Origin: Fibrobacter sp.
GTDB taxonomy: Bacteria; Fibrobacterota; Fibrobacteria; Fibrobacterales; Fibrobacteraceae
Assembly (NCBI GenBank): GCA_016295375.1
Contig: JAEDLI010000034.1
Coordinates: 1-21,831, forward strand
Reading direction: 5' to 3'
Length of the DNA stretch: 21,831 nucleotides
Shown: positions 1 through 7,806 of the stretch, piece by piece
Position numbering within the stretch: position 1 is the first letter of the stretch
How the letters are laid out: every line of letters begins with the position of its first letter
Notes under the pieces: generated by a model
What the model was told of the DNA's origin: nothing
Database searches by the model: none
What the model saw: only the letters and a program-made list of their open reading frames with translations
Translations under genes and position numbers: made by a program

Positions 1-147
1 AGAATCCACCAGTTGGATATTGGATTCCCGCTTTTCGGGGCGAAAAATCTGCACGTCACTTACGGGCTTGGACAAGTCCTGAGCCCAAATACTTGCCGAA
101 AGGGCAAGCATAAACAATAAAATAAAATGCAGATTTTTAAAGTTCAT
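1..147 (-). CDS. Secreted protein, N-terminal fragment (runs off left edge)
   Basis: Reading the complementary strand from an ATG at 147 gives 49 open codons to the window edge. The first 22 residues form a typical Sec signal peptide: Lys at 4, a long hydrophobic stretch FILLFMLALSASIW, and a likely cleavage after Ala22 (WA|QD). The remaining residues (DLSKPVSDVQIF...) do not identify a family. There is no Shine-Dalgarno; a TATATT box lies exactly six bases before the ATG, so the message may be leaderless. It starts 66 bases beyond the end of tsaD in the same orientation but seems to have its own promoter. Function unknown. Confidence 0.7.
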   Translation of the reverse strand, partial: MNFKNLHFILLFMLALSASIWAQDLSKPVSDVQIFRPEKRESNIQLVDS

Positions 148-153
148 AGAGAT

Positions 154-182
154 AATATACAATCAAAACGTCATTAATCCAA
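154..182 (-). promoter_or_regulatory. Sigma-70-like promoter of the secreted protein gene
   Basis: On the minus strand TTGGAT (177-182) is followed by a 17-base spacer and TATATT (154-159). The -10 box ends six bases before the ATG at 147, which puts the expected transcription start at or next to the start codon. Seen in sequence; activity is inferred. Confidence 0.6.
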
Positions 183-213
183 ATAACTGTAATTTGTAGT
201 GATTATAAATACC

Positions 214-1221
214 TTAAATTGCCAGCGGCATCCAGGGTTTCACCACATCTATCGACTTGAGCATGCCCTGCTTTTGGCGGCGGATAGCCGCAGCGGCAAT
301 CATGGCGCCGTTGTCGGTACTGAGGCTGCGGTCCGGAATGCAGAAACGCACTCCGTGCTTTTGGCAATAATCCAGGAGTCTTGTGCGGAGCCAGGCGTTG
401 GCGCTTACGCCGCCTCCCATGACCAGGGTTTTCATCTTGGTCTTTTTGAGGGCGTTGATGGTCTTGGTGACAAGGCTATCAACGATGGCGTCTTCCAGCG
501 AGGCGCAGATATCGCCCAGGTTTTTCTGGATGTATTCGGGGTCGTGGGTTTCGGTGTAGCGGAGTACTGCGGTCTTGAGCCCGCTGAAAGAAAACTCGCA
601 GCTGTCGTGGGTGTGGAGCGCCCGCGGGAATTCCACGAATTTACGGTTGCCGTTTTGTCCAAGCTTGCTGATGGTGGCACCTGCCGGGTACTTGAGCCCG
701 ATGAGCTTTCCGCACTTGTCGAAGGCTTCGCCTGCGGCGTCGTCCCGGGTGCGTCCGATGCTGGTGTACTTGAATCCAGGTTCTTCCAGCACCAGTTCCG
801 TATGGCCGCCCGAAACGGTCAGCGTCAAGAAAGGCGGTTCGATGTCGGGGTTCGAAAGCCATGCGGCGGCCAGGTGGCCTTCCAGGTGGTTCATGCCGTA
901 GGCAGGGATATTCAAGTCCCGTGCAAGTCCTTTGGCAAAGCTTGCACCCACCAGCAAGGGCCCCATGAGCCCCGGTCCCGTGGTGTAGGCGATGGCGTCG
1001 ATATCGGTGAGTTTTATTCCAGCTTCCTTGACGGCGGCTTCGGCGATGGGTGCAATCTTTTGCAGGTGCGCCCTGGCGGCAATTTCTGGAACGACGCCGC
1101 CGTAGAGGGCGTGTTCGTCGATTTGGCTGTAGAGCGGGTTTGAAAGGACCTTCAGGGGTTCGTCTTGCAGCACGGCGCAGGCGGTTTCGTCGCAGCTGGA
1201 TTCGATGCCGAGCCAGAGCAT
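214..1221 (-). CDS. tsaD: tRNA N6-adenosine threonylcarbamoyltransferase TsaD
   Basis: TsaD transfers the threonylcarbamoyl group from threonylcarbamoyl-AMP to A37 of tRNAs that read ANN codons, working in the cytoplasm with TsaB and TsaE. At 335 residues it has the usual family length. Visible hallmarks are the N-terminal LGIESSCDET phosphate-binding motif, the metal-binding H112-LEG-H116 motif, SGGHTEL at 137-143, GGGVSANAWLR in the C-terminal half and the STDNGAMIA motif near the end. The ATG at 1221 overlaps the stop of the upstream ybbR-like gene by one base (TAATG), with GAGGAA just before it, indicating translational coupling. No TsaB or TsaE gene is visible here. The long open frame on the opposite strand is a shadow. 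Confidence 0.97.
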   Translation of the reverse strand: MLWLGIESSCDETACAVLQDEPLKVLSNPLYSQIDEHALYGGVVPEIAARAHLQKIAPIAEAAVKEAGIKLTDIDAIAYTTGPGLMGPLLVGASFAKGLARDLNIPAYGMNHLEGHLAAAWLSNPDIEPPFLTLTVSGGHTELVLEEPGFKYTSIGRTRDDAAGEAFDKCGKLIGLKYPAGATISKLGQNGNRKFVEFPRALHTHDSCEFSFSGLKTAVLRYTETHDPEYIQKNLGDICASLEDAIVDSLVTKTINALKKTKMKTLVMGGGVSANAWLRTRLLDYCQKHGVRFCIPDRSLSTDNGAMIAAAAIRRQKQGMLKSIDVVKPWMPLAI

Positions 1222-2222
1222 TATTCCTCTTCTCCTAGGGAATCCACAGGCGCTGCGGCGACTTCGGTCTTGACAAGTTTCACCTTGTCGGGCACAAGCT
1301 CGTAGCCCTTGATGGACATTTCCCGGTTCACGGAAGAAGGCAGGTTCATCTTGACTGTAGGCGCGAGGCTATCTACGTCTTCGATGGCAAAACGGTTGAT
1401 TTCTACAAAGAGCTGAAGATTCTGGGACGTGATGGAATCCAGCACGTTCTGGCCGCCGGTAATCTTGATGGATACCGTGTCGGGAGAGAGCTTTGCTTCG
1501 TCTTTGTTGTAACGCCCGATAAGATGCACCGGAATTTTCTGGAATGTCTTGCTTTCCAGCTTTTGGATGTCGATGCTCATGATGACGCTGGAATCGCTGG
1601 GCGTCACGTAGGCGGGGAACGTTTCCAGGTTCAGGGCTACCTTGAAATTGTCGTTGGCGGTGAGGCTGTCGAACCGCACGGAATCCGTGGGGATTTCGAA
1701 GATGCGGGTCAGGGCGTCTCTTGCGCCGGATACGCGAATCTGCTCGGGGGTGATTTTCGGAACGTCCGTCATGATGTAGCCGGGTGCCGGGTCGAAGGTC
1801 ACGTTGGACTTGACGGGAATGTTCCTCTTGATGCGGGTGTCAAGATCCAGGTCCAGAAACAGGAGCTGGTTCGAAGGCTCTACGAACTCCACGTTAGGAA
1901 AGTTTGGTGCCGAAAAATTCCTGGCGCCGATGTGCCTGCGGGTGGCGCCCAGTTCCGCCTCTTGCAGGTCGATGACAATGGAGACCGCGTTGGAATCCAT
2001 GTTCATGTAGTTCCTGCGCATGCGGATAAGGTCGAAGGCCGGACCCTTGACGGTAATGGGCAAGGTGTGGGGCGGCTTGGAGGCTACTGCCAGGAGTTCG
2101 GGCAACCGGACCAGCTTGACGGGAACCTCCATGGTAATTTGAAAGTCCTTGGTGGACATGACAAAAAACCAGAAGCCGATTCCGAACAGGAAGGCCATTA
2201 TCTTCAATCCGATATTATTCAT
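1221..2222 (-). CDS. YbbR-like domain membrane-anchored protein
   Basis: A 333-residue protein with one N-terminal membrane segment (about residues 8-22, IMAFLFGIGFWFFVM) followed by an extracytoplasmic region rich in beta strand. The start, with W then STKDFQITMEVPVKL, is typical of YbbR/CdaR proteins, which carry repeated YbbR domains. In Firmicutes the family regulates the diadenylate cyclase CdaA, whose gene is normally just upstream. Here no cdaA is adjacent: the gene is first in its unit, divergent from ftsX, and followed by tsaD with a one-base overlap. There is no clear Shine-Dalgarno. The role is inferred from the family; a c-di-AMP link is not shown by this context. Confidence 0.8.
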   Translation of the reverse strand: MNNIGLKIMAFLFGIGFWFFVMSTKDFQITMEVPVKLVRLPELLAVASKPPHTLPITVKGPAFDLIRMRRNYMNMDSNAVSIVIDLQEAELGATRRHIGARNFSAPNFPNVEFVEPSNQLLFLDLDLDTRIKRNIPVKSNVTFDPAPGYIMTDVPKITPEQIRVSGARDALTRIFEIPTDSVRFDSLTANDNFKVALNLETFPAYVTPSDSSVIMSIDIQKLESKTFQKIPVHLIGRYNKDEAKLSPDTVSIKITGGQNVLDSITSQNLQLFVEINRFAIEDVDSLAPTVKMNLPSSVNREMSIKGYELVPDKVKLVKTEVAAAPVDSLGEEE

Positions 2223-2253
2223 AGCAGTACCGTGATAAACACTAGCAAATTTA

Positions 2254-2279
2254 ATTATATTCGGGCGGTGCTAGGACAA
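2254..2279 (-). promoter_or_regulatory. Promoter for ybbR-tsaD, overlapping the divergent ftsX promoter
   Basis: On the minus strand a perfect TATAAT (2254-2259) lies 31 bases upstream of the ybbR-like ATG. A TTGTCC (2274-2279) is a possible -35 but the spacer is short (14). The same AT block read on the plus strand gives TATATT (2256-2261), six bases before the GTG proposed as ftsX start. The two -10 boxes overlap by four bases, so the two polymerases probably exclude each other. Confidence 0.55.
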
Positions 2280-3155
2280 TTAGGCTACTTAATATCTGAA
2301 TCTTTTCGGGGGCTGAAACAGCACCGCACCGTGGTGCTCCCGTCCCTGGTGACCATCTTTCTGTGTTCTGTCTTGCTGGCGGGCTCCCTGACCTCCTTCG
2401 GGGGCGTGGTGAAGCTTCTTTCGGCTGAGAAGGCCCTCTATACGGTGGAGGCGTTCTTGCCCAAGACGGTGAGCGCCGACTCCATCAAGGCCATTTCGGA
2501 AAATCTGCTCCATACCAAGCGGGTGGAATCCGTCGAATACGTGAGCGCCGATTCGGCCTTGGCGGATTTCCGCAGGCATTTTTCGGGAGAGATGCTGGAC
2601 CTGGTAGAAGGTAACCCCCTGCCGCCGTTTTTCCGGGTGAAACTGAAAGAGGAGGCCCACAACCCGGTGGACCTGATGGAAGCCCGTACGGAACTTTTCC
2701 GCAAGGGCTATTTCGAAGAAGTCCAGGCCCCCATTGAATGGGCGGAACGCATTGCCAAGTGGAAATTCAAGATGGTGTTCTGGCCCCTGTGCCTGAGTGT
2801 GCTGTTGCTTGCCACCCTTTCTTTGATTATCTGCAATTCGGTGCGGCTGTCCCTTTTCTCCAGGCAGCTCTTGGTAGAAAATATGAAATACACCGGCGGG
2901 AGCCCCTTCTTTATCGAGTTCCCCTTTGTGCTGGAAGGCCTGATTCTTGGACTTGTGGGTAGCGGCCTTGCGGTAACCCTCTTGGCGGTTCTTGTAAACG
3001 CTATCGGAAACGCGATTCCCGTGGTGGCAAACAACAGGAGCGGTCTTGGGCTCATGCTTGCAGGCGTGGTGGCGCTGGTGACGGTCCTTTCGGCCTACTT
3101 CAGCTACAGGACGGTGCGCAGGTTCCTGACGGTGAAGAATTTTGAGCAGGAATAA
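2268..3155 (+). CDS. ftsX: Cell division ABC transporter permease-like protein FtsX
   Basis: FtsX is the membrane half of FtsEX, which transmits FtsE ATPase cycles across the membrane to activate periplasmic peptidoglycan hydrolases at the septum. The 295-residue product has the FtsX layout: one membrane segment near residues 24-48, a large periplasmic domain (about 50-165) and three more segments near 171-192, 220-245 and 262-282. The frame is open far upstream, but that part lies antisense to ybbR and is spurious. I chose GTG 2268 (then LGQLGYLISESFRGLKQHR) because it matches family N-termini and lies six bases after a TATATT box; GTG 2232 is the alternative. No ftsE is adjacent. The envC-like gene starts one base after its stop. 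Confidence 0.88.
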   Translation: MLGQLGYLISESFRGLKQHRTVVLPSLVTIFLCSVLLAGSLTSFGGVVKLLSAEKALYTVEAFLPKTVSADSIKAISENLLHTKRVESVEYVSADSALADFRRHFSGEMLDLVEGNPLPPFFRVKLKEEAHNPVDLMEARTELFRKGYFEEVQAPIEWAERIAKWKFKMVFWPLCLSVLLLATLSLIICNSVRLSLFSRQLLVENMKYTGGSPFFIEFPFVLEGLILGLVGSGLAVTLLAVLVNAIGNAIPVVANNRSGLGLMLAGVVALVTVLSAYFSYRTVRRFLTVKNFEQE

Positions 3156-3156
3156 G

Positions 3157-4398
3157 ATGCGGATTCTTTCCATCATCTTGTGTCTTTTGGTGGGGCTCTC
3201 TTTCGGAGCGCCTAAAAAGACCGATGCCCAAATCAAGGAACAGCGCACGGCCCTCAAGAAATTGGAGACGGACCTGGCCAAGAAACGCAAGGAACTGGCC
3301 TTGCTGGAAACCGAAGAAAAGGGTGTGCTCAACACCATCTCCCTTTTGGACCAGAACCTGAACCAGACCAGGACTTACATCCAGGAACTTTCCAAGAGCG
3401 AAATCCTGGTGCAGGGGGCTGTGCGGCAACTTTCCCGGGACCTGGATTCTCTGGACCGGCAAATCCGGGAGCGCAAGGAAGTCATGCGCAAACGCATCCG
3501 GACCCTGTACGAAAAGGGCCGGAGCAGCGAAGCCGAAGTCCTGTACGGTCTGCTGACGCAAAAGGGGAACCCGGAGCGGCAGGTTTACTGGGTCCATCAT
3601 CTGCTTTATCAGGATCAGGAACAGGTGAACACCCTGCTCAGGCTCATGCGGGAACGCGACGAAAAGAAAAAGCAGGAGATTAGCCACCTGCAAGAACTTT
3701 CCCAGCTGCGCCACAAGAAGAATGCCGAAGAAAAGGGCCTGGTGACCCAGATGAGCGGGCAAGAGAAAATGCTCATTTCGTTGAAGCACGACAAGGCCAT
3801 GCAGCGCCGTGCCCTGGAAGAATTCGAACGGAACCAGAAGACCATGCTTGCGTTGATCAAGAAGTTGGAAGAGAAGCGCAAGAAGGAGCTGGCCGCCGCC
3901 AAGAAAGCCGAAGCAGAACGCAAGGCGAAGAAGGCCAAGGAAAAGAAGAAAAAGGCGAAAGAGAAAGTGGTGGAAAAACCGAAGCCCACGGTGACCACCA
4001 CTCTCAAGGGCCCCAAGTGTATGCCGCTGGAAGGCGAAGTCATCAGCCGTTACGGCCTACAGGAACATCCCGTGCTCCATATCGCGACCCGTAACCTGGG
4101 TATCGAAATCCGTGGCAAGCGGGGCAAGATGGTAAAGGCTGCCGCTCCCGGTACGGTGGTGATGGTCTCCGAAATCGACGGCCGTGGTCCGTCGGTAATT
4201 ATTGAACACGAAGGCGGAACCTACTCCGTTTACGGGCACCTCCGTTCGATTCGCGTCCAGGAGGGCAAAGTGGTGCAAAAATGCGAAGAAATCGGCGAAG
4301 TAGGCGATATTGCGTCCTTAAATGGAATTAAATTGTATTTCCAAGTTAGCGAAGGGACCCAGACCGTGGATCCCCTACAGTGGTTGAAGGAAAAATGA
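3157..4398 (+). CDS. envC: EnvC-like amidase activator (coiled coil plus degenerate LytM/M23 domain)
   Basis: A 413-residue exported protein: signal peptide MRILSIILCLLVGLSFG, a long coiled coil (about 25-250), a Lys/Ala/Glu-rich linker (about 225-275) and a C-terminal LytM (peptidase M23) domain from about 290. The zinc-binding residues are largely missing: the first His and the Asp of the M23 core are Asn313 and Glu317 (NLGIE), and the final HxH is Lys392-Leu-Tyr394, with only His361 kept. Active enzymes keep all of these; E. coli EnvC has a similarly degenerate domain and works by recruiting and activating amidases under FtsX control. Adjacency to ftsX supports that role. ATG 3157 is preceded by AGGA; an upstream in-frame TTG at 3142 is less likely. 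Confidence 0.87.
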   Translation: MRILSIILCLLVGLSFGAPKKTDAQIKEQRTALKKLETDLAKKRKELALLETEEKGVLNTISLLDQNLNQTRTYIQELSKSEILVQGAVRQLSRDLDSLDRQIRERKEVMRKRIRTLYEKGRSSEAEVLYGLLTQKGNPERQVYWVHHLLYQDQEQVNTLLRLMRERDEKKKQEISHLQELSQLRHKKNAEEKGLVTQMSGQEKMLISLKHDKAMQRRALEEFERNQKTMLALIKKLEEKRKKELAAAKKAEAERKAKKAKEKKKKAKEKVVEKPKPTVTTTLKGPKCMPLEGEVISRYGLQEHPVLHIATRNLGIEIRGKRGKMVKAAAPGTVVMVSEIDGRGPSVIIEHEGGTYSVYGHLRSIRVQEGKVVQKCEEIGEVGDIASLNGIKLYFQVSEGTQTVDPLQWLKEK

Positions 4399-5519
4399 TA
4401 GAGTACAGGCTAAATGGTCCAGTCTCCCAGGAACGCCAGCGGATTCGGCTCATGTCGGCTCTGCGGGAGAACCGTTTCCCTCAGGCCATCTTGATTGACG
4501 GCCCTGCAGGAATCGGCAAGAAGGCCCTGGCTATGGAAATATCCAAGGCCCTGCAGTGCGAGAACAAGGAAATGCGCCCCTGCGGGAAATGTTTCGGCTG
4601 CAAGCTGGCCATGGACGCAGGCGTCACCGACGGTTGGGTGGTGCCCATGGAGTCCAAGGAGGCTCACGCCCGGAGTGCCGCCGACGTTTCTGCCGGCAGT
4701 ACTGCCAAGACGGTGCAGGACTACAAGTTGGCCTACATTTCCGAGATTTTCAAGAATCCTTACCGCATAGACATTTTCAATGCCGCCGCCGAAATTTCGG
4801 TGGAGCTTATCCGCTCCATGACAGGCGCGTTCGCCCTGAAGGGGGATCGTGTCCGTGTGATAATCGTGGCCGAGGCTGACCGCATGAACGACTCTGCGGC
4901 TAACGCCTTCTTGAAGACTCTGGAAGAAGTTCCGCCGGACACCTACTTTATTTTGACCACCAGCTCCCGCGAAAAACTTTTGCAGACCATCCGTTCCCGC
5001 TGCCTGGCGTTGCACCTGTTGCCCCTCAGCGACAAGGAGGTTCGCGAAGAAACCCTCCGTATGTTGGGTGAAGACGCCGACGAAGATAGCGTCACCGACG
5101 ACGTGGTGGGGCTTGCGGTAGGCTCTCCAGGCAAGGCCCTCTACTACGTGGAACACGGGGCCCGCTGGTGCGCCATGGCGGTGGACTTTTTGCTGATGAG
5201 CCTTCGTGGGGATTACGGCGATTTGTTTGCCGCCCTGAAAGAAGCGGATTTTGAAGATCCCCTGGAGGCGAACCGTTTTCTGGACGTGCTGGGCTACTTG
5301 ATTTCGGACCTGCTGCGTGCAAAGTCCGGAGCACCCTTGCGGATACCGGACACCACCGGTCGCGTCCATCTGGAAAATTTCCCGAGGGTGAACGTAGATG
5401 CCCTGGAAATGGCATTGAAAGACGTGCAGGAAACCATGTCACGTATTGCGACCCGCAGGTCCACGGAAACCATGTGCCTGCAGGCCCTGGCCATCAAGCT
5501 CTTTGAAGGATATAAATGA
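4395..5519 (+). CDS. holB: DNA polymerase III delta' subunit
   Basis: Clamp-loader subunit of the replicative polymerase, cytoplasmic, an AAA+-fold protein of 374 residues. It shows the Walker A-like GPAGIGKK (36-43), a four-cysteine zinc site C55-x7-C63-x2-C66-x2-C69, the EADRMNDSAANAFLKTLEEVP segment typical of delta'/gamma (Walker B and following helix) and the sensor-1 region ILTTSSREKLLQTIRSRC. Ser/Thr after the P-loop lysine is replaced by Lys, common in delta' proteins that do not hydrolyse ATP. ATG 4395 overlaps the envC stop (ATGA) and has GAAGGA in front; a GTG at 4380 is less likely. DnaX-type proteins are usually longer, so delta' is the better call. Confidence 0.9.
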   Translation: MIEYRLNGPVSQERQRIRLMSALRENRFPQAILIDGPAGIGKKALAMEISKALQCENKEMRPCGKCFGCKLAMDAGVTDGWVVPMESKEAHARSAADVSAGSTAKTVQDYKLAYISEIFKNPYRIDIFNAAAEISVELIRSMTGAFALKGDRVRVIIVAEADRMNDSAANAFLKTLEEVPPDTYFILTTSSREKLLQTIRSRCLALHLLPLSDKEVREETLRMLGEDADEDSVTDDVVGLAVGSPGKALYYVEHGARWCAMAVDFLLMSLRGDYGDLFAALKEADFEDPLEANRFLDVLGYLISDLLRAKSGAPLRIPDTTGRVHLENFPRVNVDALEMALKDVQETMSRIATRRSTETMCLQALAIKLFEGYK

Positions 5520-7213
5520 CCGAAGACCTGGTGGCATCGACCCTTTCTATGGAACTGGGAATCCCCCATCTGGTGGCGAGATTCCTGGTGTCCCGCGGGT
5601 ACAAGTCCGTGGGCGAGGTGCAGAAGCTCATGGCCGGAAGCGCAGACGACGTGCTTTCGCCTTGGCTGATGCTTGGAATGAATCGGGCCATCCAGTGGAT
5701 TATGGATGTGCGGGACCGCAAGGAAAAGGTTTTTATCTTCGGCGACTACGACCTGGACGGCATGACTTCGGTAACCCTGTTGACCAGGGGCCTGCAAGAG
5801 GCGGGCATTGAATCCGAGTGGAGGCTCCCCAGCCGTTTTGGCGACGGATACGGCCTCTCCATGTCGGCGGTAGATGAAATGTTCAAGTCCGGCGCACGGA
5901 ACGTGATTACGGTAGATACGGGCATTACCGCCAATGGTGAAATCGCCTACGCCAAGGAATTGGGCATGGCGGTGATGGTGATAGACCACCACCAGCCTTC
6001 TGGAGATGGCCTGCCTCCTTGTGACGTGCTCCTGGACCCCCATCAGGTAGGGGATACTTACCCGAATCCTGAACTTTGCGGCGTGGGAGTTTCTTACAAG
6101 TTCATTTGCGCCCTGTTCGAAAAGCTGGGCAAGCCCGTTCCCGAAAAATACCTGGACCTGGTGGCCCTCGGAACACTTGCAGACCTGGTGGGTATGACTC
6201 CCGAAAACAGGGCCTTTACCAAGGCTGGCCTCAGGCGGTTGCAGAACAGCGAATGGCCCGGACTCCAGGCGCTGTACAATTCTCTCCAGAAGCCGGGAAG
6301 CCTTGTGGGCGGCATCGACGTGATGTATAAGTTTGCGCCCCTGTTGAACGCCCCCGGCCGTATGGAAAGGCCCGACCCGGCGCTAAAACTGTTGCTGTGC
6401 GAAAACAAGGCCGACGCCCCGACGCTCCTTTCGGAGCTGAAGGACTGGAACGCACGCCGCAAGCAGAAAGAAGCGGAAATTACCGACATGGCCATGGAGC
6501 AGGTCCAGAACATCTACGGCGAAAATATCCCGCCGGTGCTGTTGGTGGCCGGCGAGAACTGGCATGTGGGCGTCATCGGGATCGTGTCCGCAAAACTCGC
6601 GCAGGAATTCAACCGCCCCACGGCGGTGCTTTCGGTAATGGAAGGAATGGCTCATGCCAGTGCCCGTGCCGTTCCCGGCTTCAACTGGCACAAGGCCCTC
6701 TTTGAATCTCGGGACCTGTTCGATCGTTGGGGAGGCCACGCCAACGCCGCCGGATTCTCGCTCCCTGCAGGCAAGATTCAGGAACTGCAGGGCCGCATTC
6801 TCGTATCGGCGAAGGAACAGGGCTACACCGGCGAAGTCCCTCGTGAGACGGGCGGACAGAATTACGACATCCAGGTGGCCTTGGGCGAGCTCCTTGTGGA
6901 CCCCACCAACAAGAACGGCGCAACGGTGCTGGACTATTTCGACAAGATGGAACCTTTCAGCGGGAACTTCCCGTATCCTGTGTTCTGGGCCGAAAACGTG
7001 AAGGTCCATCGGCTGCGGGAACTTCGTGGCGGCCACCTGCAGATGGAAGTCTCCCAGGCGGGGAGTCCGGCGTTTTCGGCTATTGCCTTCGGGCTCCGCA
7101 AGTGCAAGGCCCTCATCGGCAAGTCCCATCGGGTGACCATCGTGTTCGAGCCCACCTGGAACTACTACAACGGCAGGCGTTCCTTGCAGCTTTGCATCAA
7201 GTCCATCGAGTAG
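5516..7213 (+). CDS. recJ: Single-stranded-DNA-specific 5'-3' exonuclease RecJ
   Basis: RecJ degrades single-stranded DNA 5' to 3' in recombination, mismatch and base-excision repair. The 565-residue product is full length for the family. DHH-family motifs are all present: GDYDLDG (76-82), VDTGIT, the signature IDHH (156-159), LGTLADLVG near 218-225, and the DHHA1 motif GGHANAAGF starting at 406, followed by a C-terminal OB-type domain. Residues after GKYD-like motifs show no truncation. The ATG overlaps the holB stop (ATGA) and is preceded by AAGGA, so it is translationally coupled to the clamp-loader gene. Linking cell-division hydrolase control, replication and repair in one operon is unusual, though each gene is typical of core genomes. 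Confidence 0.96.
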   Translation: MTEDLVASTLSMELGIPHLVARFLVSRGYKSVGEVQKLMAGSADDVLSPWLMLGMNRAIQWIMDVRDRKEKVFIFGDYDLDGMTSVTLLTRGLQEAGIESEWRLPSRFGDGYGLSMSAVDEMFKSGARNVITVDTGITANGEIAYAKELGMAVMVIDHHQPSGDGLPPCDVLLDPHQVGDTYPNPELCGVGVSYKFICALFEKLGKPVPEKYLDLVALGTLADLVGMTPENRAFTKAGLRRLQNSEWPGLQALYNSLQKPGSLVGGIDVMYKFAPLLNAPGRMERPDPALKLLLCENKADAPTLLSELKDWNARRKQKEAEITDMAMEQVQNIYGENIPPVLLVAGENWHVGVIGIVSAKLAQEFNRPTAVLSVMEGMAHASARAVPGFNWHKALFESRDLFDRWGGHANAAGFSLPAGKIQELQGRILVSAKEQGYTGEVPRETGGQNYDIQVALGELLVDPTNKNGATVLDYFDKMEPFSGNFPYPVFWAENVKVHRLRELRGGHLQMEVSQAGSPAFSAIAFGLRKCKALIGKSHRVTIVFEPTWNYYNGRRSLQLCIKSIE

Positions 7214-7219
7214 GCGGTT

Positions 7220-7723
7220 ATGATTAAACGGAACTTTCCACTGATCGTGCTGTTCCTGGTGTTCTTGGGCCTGCTGGACTTTATCTGGCAGGTGACGCCC
7301 TACAAGGCCCCTCTGTCTCAAGAGGATGAGTCGGCGGTTGCAGGGCCAGAAAAGTCCAGGGCCTTTACGGGCCGCATGGACATGCCGAACCTGGACGACA
7401 TCTACGTGCTGGACAATTCCGCAGGTCGTGATGTGGAAGCCCTGGAAAAATACATCCAGGGTCGTGCCGCAGGCCTGCACTGGCTCGGTCAGGAGCATTT
7501 CAAGAAGAAGGGCGCCGACGATATACGCCTGGGGCTTCATCTGGTGGTGGATTCCCTCGGAATATTTACCTGCAAGGAAATTCTCTTTTCTGATGCCGAC
7601 GACGAAGCCTTCGAGCAGAAACTCAAGGACCACATCGAGTACTTTTGGCGGTACAAGAAAAGCGAAAACGGGGTAACCGATTTCTGGATACCCCTCCGTT
7701 GGAAAGCGAAATACTCCAAATAA
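7220..7723 (+). CDS. Small membrane-anchored protein with TonB/AgmX-like C-terminal domain
   Basis: A 167-residue protein with one N-terminal membrane anchor (about 6-24, FPLIVLFLVFLGLLDFIW), a short disordered stretch and a C-terminal domain (about 100-165). The pattern LGLHLVVDSLGIFTCKEILFSDADDEAFEQ... then a central aromatic FWRY and a final beta strand FWIPLRW follows the fold pattern of TonB C-terminal and AgmX/PglI C-terminal domains: strand, helix, strand, strand. It starts six bases after recJ and is the last gene of the operon. Such domains couple inner-membrane energy or force to outer-membrane partners, but no ExbB/ExbD genes are near and the family match is by eye only. Function unknown. 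Confidence 0.75.
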   Translation: MIKRNFPLIVLFLVFLGLLDFIWQVTPYKAPLSQEDESAVAGPEKSRAFTGRMDMPNLDDIYVLDNSAGRDVEALEKYIQGRAAGLHWLGQEHFKKKGADDIRLGLHLVVDSLGIFTCKEILFSDADDEAFEQKLKDHIEYFWRYKKSENGVTDFWIPLRWKAKYSK

Positions 7724-7726
7724 AAA

Positions 7727-7746
7727 ACGCAGGACTTTGCCTGCGT
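7727..7746 (-). terminator. Intrinsic terminator between convergent units
   Basis: A perfect 7-bp stem ACGCAGG/CCTGCGT with a six-base loop. On the minus strand it is followed by TTTTTTATTT, a proper intrinsic terminator for the 7807-8232 gene; on the plus strand the tail is only CATTTCTG, so it would end the recJ operon less well. It begins four bases after the stop of the TonB-like gene. Confidence 0.75.
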
Positions 7747-7799
7747 CATTTCTGCCTTAATCCAGAAAGTTCCTACGTCATTCCTGCCTTGAGCCGGAA
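7741..7799. repeat. Two tandem REP-like elements (27-base units)
   Basis: Copies at 7741-7767 and 7773-7799 match at 22 of 27 bases, with core CGTCATTYCTGCCTTRAKCCRGAA. The second contains a near-palindrome TTCCTGC-CTTGA-GCCGGAA with one mismatch. This is the shape of the widespread extragenic palindromic repeats that read GTCATTCC...GGAA. They sit in the convergent gap between two 3' ends, where such elements typically lie. The first copy shares its start with the terminator stem. Confidence 0.6.
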
Positions 7800-7806
7800 C
7801 CTGGCT

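Noticed and set aside
199..1143. Long open frame on the plus strand inside tsaD
   Set aside because: It is wholly antisense to a clear tsaD and its protein has no recognisable domain; strong codon bias keeps the opposite frame open.
1524..2267. Upstream extension of the ftsX frame
   Set aside because: It is antisense to ybbR and lacks the membrane segments or motifs of FtsX; the real start is near 2268 or 2232.
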